From assembly GCA_003956705.1 (NCBI GenBank), contig QZCP01000268.1:242495-306494 (forward strand): DNA of 64,000 nt. The letters are read 5' to 3'. Position numbers and translations under genes: made by a program. The notes beneath the pieces are model-generated. The model was not told the origin of the DNA, did not search any database, and saw only the letters and a program-made list of their open reading frames with translations. The DNA is from Brevipalpus yothersi (taxonomy: Eukaryota; Arthropoda; Arachnida; Trombidiformes; Tenuipalpidae). Shown piece after piece: positions 1 through 12,749 of this stretch (position 1 is its first letter; each line of letters begins with the position of its first letter).

Positions 1-960
1 CACTTTTTGAGATAGACTGCTAAATACCAGAAGCGATAACTTTAAGGCCCTTTTTTCCATCATCCAAACATTCTCTCTCAATTCATGCTTCCTAATTGAA
101 CTGGTTCATCTAATTGGTTCATAAAAATAGTAATACAGTGGATGTAGATCCTTGAAAATATCCCAAATGAGACTCAAATATGCTGATGAAATGAGGTTTC
201 AATAACGAGAGGCAAAACTTTTGAGCTCTGATTAAGTTGCACGCTTTTTTCTAACTTTCAAGCTTATTATTTATTCCCCAGAAATTATTATTATTTTTAT
301 CATCATTATTATTCTTTCATCGAAACCCCATCAGAAAAGTATGATTTGATCATTTTCCAGCTTTGAATGATAAGTGATATTTTTTTCGAGTATCATTGGT
401 CTGATCGAGAGGAATTTATTTATCATTTTTGAAGATTGAATAGTAATGCAAAAAATTCAGGATTTCCTTCTTATTATCGGTTTCAATATCCATGACATGC
501 TTGAAGCAGAGTCAAATATACATAAAATAGAGAGAAATCTCACAATGAATATGGTTGAATTAGTGAGAAAATTGGCTCTTCCTATGCGCGCTATTCTGAT
601 TGAAGTTGGAATGCAAATTTCTTCGTGCATACTGAGGAACTGAATAATACAGATAGAGAGATAAAAAATCCAGCAAGATTTGTGTGTGAGCTTTTTTTTG
701 TGAATAAATATAGAATTCATTTACAAAATGTTACAAAAAATTTCATGCCTCCTCGTCAGTGATTCAGAATCAGATAGTAGAAGAAAGAGAGGGAAGAAAA
801 CTTTCAGTATTTCGTGAGTGAATTATCTTCTCTTGACAAATACATCAAATAGATACCCAAAGCTAATGAGTTCATGCCACGAATTCAGTCATGGTAACCT
901 TTGTGGCAGCTCATTGGAATGATTTTGATCCATTTTCAGGTGACACACACATATAACCAG

Positions 961-971
961 AGAGAGAGAGA

Positions 972-1061
<90 letters not shown>

Positions 1062-1924
1062 NNNNNNNNNNNNNNNNNNNNNNNNNNNNNNNNNNNNNNN
1101 NNNNNNNNNNNNNNNNNNNNNNNNNNNNNNNNNNNNNNNNNNNNNNNNNNNNNNNNNNNNNNNNNNNNNNNNNNNNNNNNNNNNNNNNNNNNNNNNNNNN
1201 NNNNNNNNNNNNNNNNNNNNNNNNNNNNNNNNNNNNNNNNNNNNNNNNNNNNNNNNNNNNNNNNNNNNNNNNNNNNNNNNNNNNNNNNNNNNNNNNNNNN
1301 NNNNNNNNNNNNNNNNNNNNNNNNNNNNNNNNNNNNNNNNNNNNNNNNNNNNNNNNNNNNNNNNNNNNNNNNNNNNNNNNNNNNNNNNNNNNNNNNNNNN
1401 NNNNNNNNNNNNNNNNNNNNNNNNNNNNNNNNNNNNNNNNNNNNNNNNNNNNNNNNNNNNNNNNNNNNNNNNNNNNNNNNNNNNNNNNNNNNNNNNNNNN
1501 NNNNNNNNNNNNNNNNNNNNNNNNNNNNNNNNNNNNNNNNNNNNNNNNNNNNNNNNNNNNNNNNNNNNNNNNNNNNNNNNNNNNNNNNNNNNNNNNNNNN
1601 NNNNNNNNNNNNNNNNNNNNNNNNNNNNNNNNNNNNNNNNNNNNNNNNNNNNNNNNNNNNNNNNNNNNNNNNNNNNNNNNNNNNNNNNNNNNNNNNNNNN
1701 NNNNNNNNNNNNNNNNNNNNNNNNNNNNNNNNNNNNNNNNNNNNNNNNNNNNNNNNNNNNNNNNNNNNNNNNNNNNNNNNNNNNNNNNNNNNNNNNNNNN
1801 NNNNNNNNNNNNNNNNNNNNNNNNNNNNNNNNNNNNNNNNNNNNNNNNNNNNNNNNNNNNNNNNNNNNNNNNNNNNNNNNNNNNNNNNNNNNNNNNNNNN
1901 NNNNNNNNNNNNNNNNNNNNNNNN

Positions 1925-1978
<54 letters not shown>
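961..1978. repeat. (GA)n microsatellite interrupted by an assembly gap
   Basis: About 100 bp of nearly pure GA (961-1061) precedes the gap and about 54 bp of GA (1925-1978) follows it. The true array may fill the whole gap. Confidence 0.95.
1062..1924. other. Assembly gap (863 N)
   Basis: This is a run of N flanked on both sides by GA repeats in the same orientation, so assembly probably failed in a long microsatellite. Any open frame drawn across it is meaningless. Confidence 0.99.
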
Positions 1979-1984
<6 letters not shown>

Positions 1985-3302
1985 TGAAATTAGATCTCTA
2001 TGCTGTGTCCTAGGCTATGTCCAGGGAACGAAATAAATCACAAGTTATCTCAATTCATGAAAAATTTGACAAATCAACCATAAAACTTGATCACTGGTTT
2101 GTGAGCTTGGAAAATTTTGATGCAAATCAGAACTAGTCGATTCGAGAGGAACTTTAATCTCTTTCTCTCTTGAACCCTAAAGTAATCGCACTCGAACCAG
2201 GACCAAATTTCATCAGGTATACTTCTCTCTGTTCTTTTCTGTCCTGTTCCATCTTTCTCTCTCTATCTTTTGCTCTTTTCTCTCTTATCCTCGTCAACTT
2301 CTCTATCACTCCCATGAAGTCAGATTAATTCCCATTGCTCACGATATTCATCCAAGCGAAGAGTAGTCCCAGCTCATGGTGAAGAGAGAGCAAAAGAGAA
2401 TCATGGTAAGTCTCGTGAGATATGATTTAATACATGAATTTCGTGATTCTTTTCTCGATACCAATCAACTCTCTCATTTTGTTTTATTCGCTCTCATCTC
2501 TAGTACTTTTCAAACTCTTTGAAGCCCAAAATTGGCCAGCTAAAGGGAAAATACAGAGAGAACCAGTGTATGTTCAAATGGAATCAGTATATGCAAGCTC
2601 AATGTCACCTACAAAATTATATATAAAAGGATCACATAAAGTTCCACTAATGTCATCATCATGATGATTACCGTATATATTCTGATGTTCCATCTCTCTC
2701 TCTCTCCTTCTCTCTCTTTTTCTTGTTCATCTTCCTAACTTTGTGTCCCCCTGTTCGTAGCTCTCATTGTAGCCAATTTGGCTAAGCCAACATCAAATGG
2801 CAAGAAAGTGGACACACACATACATGTGAACACACATTATTGCATATGATATGTGTATGAGTGTGTATTTTGGTTACTTTGGTATGGAATGAATAAAGTA
2901 AGAAAATTCAAAAAAGAAGGTTTATTCGCGAATCTTGAGATCAGTTCGAAGCGCATTCCAGCCAGTTACAAAATTATGGCTCATTTTGTCGGTATCAACT
3001 TTGAGATTACTTGCAATCCTCTTCTTTCATTCATGAAGTTATGAATATCTTAACTTCAAAAAGTGAGATGATGATCATTTTGGAAATGATGAAAGTGAGA
3101 AAATAGAAGGAAAGAAGAAAGAAAAAAAGAAAGAGAGAGAGAGAGTAAAGAAAAAGAAAGTAGTGAATAGATGAAGATTAACGTTCACTTCATGATAGTA
3201 ACTGTTAAAGAAAGCTCTAAGAATCCTGTCAAATGTTTTTAATATGCTTGTGCACCTTATAGTAATCATGATACAAGTTGATAATACTCACTCACATTTC
3301 AT

Positions 3303-3311
3303 CTCTCTATC

Positions 3312-3385
<74 letters not shown>
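3303..3385. repeat. (CT)n microsatellite
   Basis: Roughly 83 bp of CT dinucleotides, slightly interrupted by CTAT units at the 5' end. Confidence 0.95.
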
Positions 3386-3386
<1 letters not shown>

Positions 3387-5941
3387 ATTTTAACTTCCAT
3401 TGCTACTCCAGTTACATAGGAATAATCTAAAGTACCCGAAAGTAGGTCTCTTTTTCTTTCTCTTTCCCTTCATTCAAACATTTTCAATAATAATACTTCC
3501 ACGTGAATACTATTAGCTAGGGCTATCGGGAGCAAAAGGGGATAATCTTTGGCAAATAATCATACTTTACATGGAGAAAATGTTCATGATGATAACCTTC
3601 ATCATCAGGAATTAATTTTTTTCCCTCTCTCTCTCTCTCACTCTCTTGGTTCTTTTTCCTTAGTTTTCCCTGAACACCAGAGTGTAATATGAGCCGATGA
3701 TGGTAGTAGGGCTTGAAAGTAGTGGAAAATTGACAAGCTCCATAGGAATCTTCATGAATTTATCTCATCTAACAAGTATACTCTGTAGTATCATTGATAT
3801 CTACTGTAGATGATGATCAAGAACTATATATCCGAATTTGCTACCTTTTTTAACCCCTCATTGAACACGAATGATATCAATTGAGATCATTGAGCTGAGT
3901 GAATGTATGTTGATATCAAAATATGTCATTTCGAGTATGTGAAACGTGAAATCTAGTGATTGGAAAATTGTACTTGAGTTGGCATGAAGAGAATGTCCAG
4001 TAAAAGGTCACCAGTTGAATTGGGGTTGAATATCGCTGAATATGTGTGTGGTGGCGAAATCGTTGGGGAGGTTTTCTAATTCTACCATCAGTGGAAATAT
4101 ATATAATTATGGTGACATTTTGATTTGATTCCTTGTCATTCTCGGTTCTTAACTCTAACTGTATTCTCATGGGGAAATATTCTACTTCAATAGCTGTGCC
4201 AGAATGCTTCCAAAGGAATATGCCAAGAAGTCTCTGTTGGATAGATATGAGGAAATGCTGACTTGATGGCAAAGAGTATCGGAAAGCAGTGTTGGTGAAA
4301 GAAAATTTTTTTCTCAAATCAAAAAATATATGAATAAAGTCACTTTTTGTTCTTCAAGCATAAAGATGATGATTTTAGATTCGCTTTCAAACACTCATGA
4401 CATGAGAGAGAAATAGAATGATATAAATGTCTTACTTTGTTTCTTTACTTCAAAGATTCACTACTTCCACTAGTCACAGCATCCATCTTTCCCCCAAGAA
4501 AGATGAAAACGAAGCAAAAATTCTGCTTCTCTTCTCTCTCTCTCTCTCTATCCCAAAGGTGATTGTCTCACTCAATTATCATCAAAATTGACCCATCTTT
4601 GCAGTGATAAAAGTAATGTGAACGTGATTGAATATTCGAGTAGCAAATCATCGCCTTACTCATAAGAAGAGCAAAAGAATGTTACAATTACATTGATTCT
4701 CAGAAGATCTCTCTCTCTCTCTCTCTCCAAGATTCCTACTGTCTTCAATGTTGATAGAAGATAGAAGATTTTCTATCAGCCTCTCTGGTTGGATTCCTTG
4801 AAGGCAAGAAAAAAAATTGAAACTCTTCTGCTACATTCTCCTTTTCCAATCAAACCATGATGTCTCCTGGTGTGAAAGAATTTTCTCTCTCTTTCTTTCT
4901 TTTTTCTTTCTCTCTCTTCATCTTTTTTCCATAGGAATGGTTAAGTCTGGTTTCCCGAGTGATAAGCTCCATCATCAATTGAATGTGATAGGAAAAACAA
5001 ATAAAAACAGAATCAAGTCTGATTGAGGTTGGAAACCTCGAGAGAAACAAAGTGGATAAGATTGGACAAAATTACAAAGAAGTGATGCTGGACACGCAGA
5101 TACAAGATGTATTGTTCTGACAAGTTCTCTTCATGAAAACAGAATTGTTTCATGGTGATTTGCTCATGTAGTTATAGGGGAGAAGATGGTTAAATTTTCC
5201 AAAAACGATCCACCAGTAGTTTCAGACTGCAAATAAGCGTGTACAGTGGAAGAAAATTGGGCCTATTCGAGAAAGAGAAGGGAAAAAATTATCTTGAATT
5301 GGTTGTGTATGGATTTATTTCCCATATTTTTGATAGTAAATCGTTCCATCATGCTCCAATGGAGTTCAAAGATGCTTTAATAGAGATTTCGTGTAAAGCT
5401 CTATTTGGAATGGGAAAAATATCATGTTGACCGTTTGAGAAAGAAATTGAGCAAAATATTTGAGAAAATTTCTACTACTTCAATTTTGTTTTACGAATGA
5501 TCAATAGTAATGTAGAAGGATAAAAATTGAGTTTCCAAAGAGCATAGGAAAAAAATTCCAGTTGATTTTATCACATGGATACTCGAGTGATATATCCACA
5601 CACACTCTCTCTATCTGATTCAATCGGATTCTGTTACTTCAAATAGCTTCAATATCATTTACTGCTTAAAGTATGATGTGGAGAGAAAAATTTTGTACTA
5701 CAAACTTCACTTTTTGGCTCCATTTTTGAGAATTTGTGAATGCTGTAATCATCTACCAGAAGTATAGTGGAGCTAGAAAGTCTCATGATGATATTGTGAA
5801 TACTAATAACTGAGCATGAACTTTAGATGAGCTCCAATCTTATCATGTTCTCATTTGTACAATTTTCACACATTTATGCTCAGTTCATGAGCTTTTCTCT
5901 GGATCTATTATAATTTAGAGATGAAAGCAAAAGAAAGAAAG

Positions 5942-5948
<7 letters not shown>

Positions 5949-5990
<42 letters not shown>
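5949..5990. repeat. (GA)n microsatellite
   Basis: About 42 bp of uninterrupted GA dinucleotides. Confidence 0.95.
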
Positions 5991-5993
<3 letters not shown>

Positions 5994-6727
5994 GAAGCTC
6001 AGAATATTTATATATTCAGTGTATGTGTCGGTGTGTAAGTGTGAGGACAAAATTTTGATTTCTGTACCCTTATCATCGTCTATCAACAAAATATCATGCA
6101 TGAGCCTATACGGAATACTCATTATAACCGTTAGTCCGTTTAATTTGAATTGAGTTTATTATTATTATCTTTTTTGGCAGACAATTTTCTTAGGAAATCG
6201 TCAAATATCTGATTAAATGGAAGAACAACATTAGCTGGATAAGACATTAATTTAACCACTCATCATTGAAACCCTTTCAAGATATCAGAATGTTGTTTTC
6301 GCTCTCTCTTTCGACAAGCATGACACAAGGTATCTGAGATGATATTTTTTTCCATTTTTCTTTCTCTTTTCTCTTTCTCTTCTCCTTCAAAATGAGAGTC
6401 ATGAGAAAAAAAGGAAAATAATAAAAGAAATAATCCTACTACTCTTCTCTTGTAAAATTTGAAACTGAAAAACGTAGAATTTACTGTCACTCAATAATGT
6501 TCAACCTTCATGGCACGACAAGTTTAAGCCAGATCGATTTCTCTTTCTCTTTCTCTTCCTCTCTCTCTTTCTCTCTCTTTCTTTCTTTATTCTTTCTGTT
6601 TGAATCTCTGTTCCTATTTGCCCTATTTTATCCATTTCTTACCCTTTTTCCTTTTCTTCTGCTGATAATCACATTCTTCAGAGTGAATTACTCGGTAAAT
6701 AGTATATGCTTGTCTCTTTCTCTTTTT

Positions 6728-6730
<3 letters not shown>

Positions 6731-6778
<48 letters not shown>
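6731..6778. repeat. (CT)n microsatellite
   Basis: About 48 bp of uninterrupted CT, preceded by a longer degenerate TC-rich stretch (6539-6730). Confidence 0.95.
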
Positions 6779-6781
<3 letters not shown>

Positions 6782-8375
6782 CACATGAATTTGCGAGTCT
6801 GTTTCTGATCCTCCAGAGAGATCCTGATTCAACATGCATGGAAAGATTGAGAAGAGAGAGAAAGAGAGAGAGAGAGAGATGAGAATAAACTTGGTGGAGA
6901 AAATCGAAGGGAAAACTAAGTTAGAGAAAGAAAAACCTGGAACCCAACATTTCTTTAGCCATTCACATTCTGCTTCCAGACTGGGTCCTGGTTACATTCA
7001 CCAGTAGTACAGTAGTGTATCTAGCACGGTAAGTGATTCATTCTGAGAAAATCTCTTCTTTTCTACTTCTTATACCTCTTCTTCTTTGCCTATTTCTGTT
7101 TACTTGATTGCGAAACACATTCATCACAAGACAGCATGATAAGAAAGTCGCCCAGGTCAATCTGGAAACTCATTTCTGTCAATGTTTGAGTCACACATAC
7201 ATACACACACAAAGATAGGCACACAATCACCGGTGGAAACGATTTTTTCACCAACTTCTCATCCTATTCTCGAGTTGCGGAGAGTGTTTTTGATATACTC
7301 TCGAGGCTAAATAGAGATGAGAATCCAGCTACTATATATATGCTTACATAGGACTAAATCCTGAGACTTTATTTCGGCAAAGTAGAGGACCGAAAAAAAG
7401 GACAGAATGTTTGCCTCTAAGGTGCAAGAAACAATCACATGCCAAGATATTAGGATAAAATAGAGTCATGAAACAGTGGTATTGGGTAAGATATATATCA
7501 TGAAGTTGTATTCCTGGGGCATGCTAGAGAAATATATGTGATGTTTTTGTTTTATTTTTCTAGCACTATACCATTGGTTTGTTGCTACTCTTCGATCAAT
7601 TAGTTTGTTTTTCCTTGAAACTTTCTTGACAGATTCCCCAATGATAAGCACCACAAAACAGTAGGCTTGGCAATTAATTTCATGGTAAACTTCAATCCAA
7701 AGCCTAACCTAAGGCATTTGGATTTGCATTTCAACCTCAACTCATTTGATCATCTCGAGGTTCTCATTTTCACCCAAATAATATTGCCATGGTGTGGAAA
7801 TTGTTGGCCAAACGGTTATGTGCTTTGTGTATATACATATATTCTGGTGGAGGAAATAAAGTAACTCTCAAGTGACTTGAGTATAATTCAGGGTTTCTGA
7901 TAGTAATTTTATGAACCAAAATGAATAAAGCAAAAGAATGAAATTGCCACTGTAAAGGTATTGAAAAAATAGGGATGATGATCCAAGTGAAAGTATCACT
8001 CAACATTGCTTCATTTAAATAAATTGCTCCATTTTCGTATAATTTTATCTTTTTTTCACGAATATTTGATTAAAGGATCTTCACATTGTCGCTACTTTTT
8101 CCACTTTTGTTTGCCTCACACTGAGATGGAAAAAATTGGATGAGAGGTTTCAGAGTTTTTCATCGGAAAACCCAGTAAAATCGACAAAATTAGTTTTCAT
8201 GGGACTTGTGAAGAAGAGGATTTCGTGAAGATACCTCAATGTATTCTATCGTGTTCATTTGAGTCATGCGATATTCATAAGATGATTTCTATTCCAAAGC
8301 TGAAAAAGAGGAATATCAAACTAGAAAAAGAGAGGCGTGAAAAGGTGAACAAGTTCAATTCAACACCAGAAGTTA

Positions 8376-8376
8376 T

Positions 8377-8449
<73 letters not shown>
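8376..8449. repeat. (CT)n microsatellite
   Basis: About 74 bp of CT dinucleotides with one TTTC interruption. Confidence 0.95.
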
Positions 8450-8453
<4 letters not shown>

Positions 8454-10980
8454 GTTCATCAGTAACTGATTTGAATGGAGTATATTTTCGAAAAGCCTAC
8501 CACGCAACACACCATTGATGATGCTTTGAGATTCATGCTTAGAGGCTCATGATGTTGGTATTCCTTGAATTCGAACTTTTCTTTTCATTCAGGGATTCCA
8601 GAACACTCCACCATTCTGGCATCACCGGATAAATAGTGTTCCATTGATTTTCTTGAGAGACAAGAGAAAAGAATAATACTAATAGAGTCTGATGCTCAAA
8701 CCCAGATAATTACTCACCTTCTCTCTTTTGCTGGGTCTTGCTCAAGGGTATCAGATCGATGAGGAATCGAATTTTTGTTCTCATTTAGTCAGCCTCATGC
8801 ATCTCAAATGAAATCTAGAATGATGCATACATACACACATACAGACAATTTGAAATGGATCCTCGCATGTTGGTAGAATTATATTTTGGAATTCCACATG
8901 GAGCCTGTGGAAGCCTTCGAGAATTCTTGGAACGTTCTCAAGAGCTAAGAGGATGAAGCTTGAAAGCAAGATGGATGCCTTCGAACAATGCTCTGATCCA
9001 ATAAGAGATGGTATGAGGCTATTTCTCCAACAAAACCATATCTTATAACGATGATATTATTACAAATTTCATTCATTAAGACAGCGAGCTTCGCAATAAT
9101 CCAAGAGATGTATTGTTGATCTGTTTCTACTGGCTGTACAAAATTCACTGTTGCTTGATTGAATTTGAGTAGTATGATCCCCTGGAATACTTGAGTGAAA
9201 AATATTGAAAAATGAATCACTGATTCATTATTACTGGAGCAAAATAAATCATGTTGAGAGAAGAAAATTACTATCATATTGTGAAATTGGGCTGTTCATC
9301 AGCCGAAAAAAGCAATCAAAATCAAGAATAACATTCAACATTATGATAGCAATCCATAAACTATCGATGACCAAATTAATGGATCTCAATTTTAATTACT
9401 TCTTGATTTTGAACTGTACTCTCATTCTCACTAATGCACTTATTTCAATTCCCAAGAGTTGATATTCAAATTGATGAAATTTTTGGAATTGATGACTCTT
9501 TTTGTTGAGTTCTGATCATCAAAATCTTGCAGAAAGAGGAGATCAATTCTGTATCAGGTTAAGGATAAAGAATGGTTGAGCCAAAGAATTTTCGATTCAT
9601 GTGAGATGAAGAATCTAATCAAAAAGGTCTCACTAAGATCAGATTGCTATTTTTGTATATTCATTGAATCTTCTCTGGTTCATCAACCTGATGTTGAATC
9701 GTCCGCATCATCTTATCTTATTTGTTCTCAGATTAAATCTTATAGAGCTCTCTATTCAAGGAAAATCTGGAACTAATAAGCTATACAGTAAGCTGATGGA
9801 ACGGTGATGATGATGAAGATGAAATCAAACTGTAATTTATTCTATGGATGATCTTGTCATCCACATTTCATCAGTTCCACCATGTGAAAAGGATCAAGAA
9901 GAAATGATGAAAGAGTGTATATATTCTATTGAATTTTTTCATAAAAAGCATGAATCGTAAGGAATAGAGAAGAGTGTATATTTATCTGTTCATCATCGCT
10001 ATCAATATTCATTCAAAGATCAAGAGAGTTAGCTGGTGAAGTGAGAAACATTGATACACTTTATTCATCTCATTCTTCAATCCTATTTTTCCATCTCAAT
10101 CCTTCTTCACACATGTTACACATGCCTTCCCTTCTTCATCATGTTCCTATTCCCACCAGAAATCATCAAAGATTCCATGATCATCCAAGAAGTTTCATGA
10201 TGTGTGTGTATATATATTCATACGAGACAACAAGTAGAGATAGAACGAAAAAGAAAAAGAGAAAGAGAGAAAAAAGAAGTCCTAATGAAAACTCCGGAAA
10301 TACGAAAAAGATTAAATCATTGGATTCCGATGGGCCTATCGTGAAACATTAGCATGATGCTATTCTTCTGTGAATCTTTGCTCCAGTTTCCCATGGTGAA
10401 AACAATCTTGCTGTGCAAAAGATCACTCCACCACAAAAGGCCATTCATCATCACTCCCTTTTACCACTGTATCCCATCGCTTTTTCCCGCGCTTTGGAGA
10501 CCTCCTCTCTCTATCCTCATCTTCCTCTTCTTCTTCTTATTCTTCCTCCTCCTCCTCCTCCTCCTACTCTTTTATCATCGGTTTTGGGGGTGGCTGAAAA
10601 AATCAATACATATACATACATACTATCTGCCTCGAGAATTATGACTATGAATCGTAATGGCTATATTTTGCTGCTTTATCATCAAAATTAGGCCAAAATA
10701 TGACTGTTGGAAGGGGGTGCAAAAGCGAATGAGAGAGAGGATTGAGCATTCTGTGGAAAGGAAAATAAAACTAAAATCCGCTTGAGCAAATAGGAATAAT
10801 TAGCTAGATGATGAGAATGGCACACTGATGATCATAAGGCTGGAAGCAAAAGCGGTCGATTGACAAATCGGATGGAAAGGACAATCGAATTGCTGACTTA
10901 GAGAGAGGATATAGAATGACATTTTTACTAGTTTTATTGGTGGATACAATCATTTTATAACTATGAGAATTGGGGTAAGT

Positions 10981-10983
<3 letters not shown>

Positions 10984-11012
<29 letters not shown>
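10984..11012. repeat. (GA)n microsatellite
   Basis: About 29 bp of GA. Confidence 0.9.
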
Positions 11013-11015
<3 letters not shown>

Positions 11016-12705
11016 CCTTATTGATCAATGGAAAGTTCATACTGAAAGATTGAATAAGATGAATTAATCAATTTCAATTTTAGTCAAGAATCGAATAGAA
11101 ATAACGGGAATGATGAGAGGATAGAGAAAGAGATAGAAAATCGAAATCAGTCTGCTTAACGATGCAGACTTGGAAGAAACTTTTTTGCTTGCTTCTTGGG
11201 TTTTTCTTGTCTTTTGTATACCATTAATCACCCATGATTGGTGGCAAAAGTTACAAAGAATTAAGCACCCTCCATGTTGATGGGTGAGAAAAGAATTGTA
11301 TCCTAAGCTTAACGAATAATCCTGAGAAATGTCACCTCACAACTAGCTCTTATATTTGATTAGATTTTCACTTGTTTAATCGACCAAAAGGCATTTTGGT
11401 AATATTAAATAATTCTTTTTCCGTTGAACCCAAAATTCGATGAACATTGGGTCTAAAAATAATCTATTCGCTGGGAATAGATTCATTCATCAGACATAAT
11501 TCTGAGAAGTTATTGTCTGTCAACATTTTACGTCTACATTTCAACAACAATGGATTGGATGGGAACTACACCGAGCCAGAATCATCTAGATTCGGTAGCA
11601 AATTTTTCCTCTTACCCATATCTACAATTCTATGATCCTGGTTGAAATATCTTTTTTCCAATGAATTCATCTAGTAAAGCTGGAAACGATTATGGTTTGG
11701 AAACTTAAAATTCTCGATTTTTCATAATAATCTCATGATTGAGAGGCCAAAGAACATGTTTTTCTCGGAATTATAGCAATCCACTGGAAAAATAGGCTCC
11801 AACAAGTAACTCAATAAGCTGCTATTGGCTATTTTTCCGAGAAATGAACCATTTTCTGATTCCATGATAAGTTGTTAGATCTAGTAGCACACTTTTTTCT
11901 TTCTCCACTTTATCTCAACAGTAGCATTGGTCACAAAATATGCAATGTGTTTAAAGAGAGAGGTTTTATAGCGTTGACACCATGAAGAGATACCTTTTTT
12001 ACATACACTACTTCTGCAAAAGAGAGAGAAAAAGAAAGTCCATAATATGGGTGAACCTCTTCATCTTTTTCCAACGAAGATAGTCACGAAAATGCTTATT
12101 TTATGGGAGAAAACATTCATTCTTCTTCATCCTTATACCTACTGTACTTGTTTATTCAGATATACTTACTATATTTGAATAGAGGAGAAAATTTTCTCTC
12201 TCTCTTTTTCTCTTTCTTTCCTTCTTTCCAGAATCGAGCTTAGGAAAAAGTAATAGTAGTAGATAATATTCACAATATTTGCATGAGAAAGATGTTCCAC
12301 CACACTCTTGACCATTCATTTTGAGGGCAAAAATATTCTGAGAGAATATTTTTCTCGCGAAAGTGTTGCCCAGACTTTTCCTTTCGCTCTTCCTCTCCTT
12401 CTCTCTCACACACACACGTTCTGTATTCCTCAAACAGAGGTTAGGCATGGAATACGATTTAAAGAGGCTATAATCACCATTTTGAGAAAGGGCTTTGAGA
12501 AACAGTTGCCAAAAGATATACCCAAATGTTACTACTGTCAGACGAATGATAAAAGAGTGGAGAAGAAAGAAAGAGAAAGAGAGAGAGAGAGACCTGAACA
12601 TCTCTGACAAGCAAATAAATTGCCTTACATTACACTTCTATGATAATGGATGCTTGTTGCTGTTTCTATTATTGCTCATATGTATGAACCATGAGGATAT
12701 AGTCC

Positions 12706-12708
<3 letters not shown>

Positions 12709-12745
<37 letters not shown>
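12709..12745. repeat. (GA)n microsatellite
   Basis: About 37 bp of GA. Confidence 0.9.

Positions 12746-12749
<4 letters not shown>

Larger units (their letters stand above)
1..10000. other. Gene-poor DNA with GA/CT microsatellites
   Basis: I see no convincing exon on either strand. Open frames here are short and either random-looking or made of Glu-Arg or Ser-Leu dipeptides encoded by GA/CT tracts. The longest ordinary open frame (minus strand, 3916-4317) has no recognisable domain and no splice context. The rest is AT-rich sequence with scattered short TC- or GA-rich runs and a few CA runs, either intergenic or deep intronic. Confidence 0.6.

Noticed and set aside
901..2013. Long plus-strand open frame of Glu-Arg repeats across the first gap
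   Set aside because: It is a translation of (GA)n and of N bases, not a gene.
3916..4317. 133-codon minus-strand open frame
   Set aside because: No recognisable motif. It is isolated in microsatellite-rich DNA and a frame this long can arise by chance.
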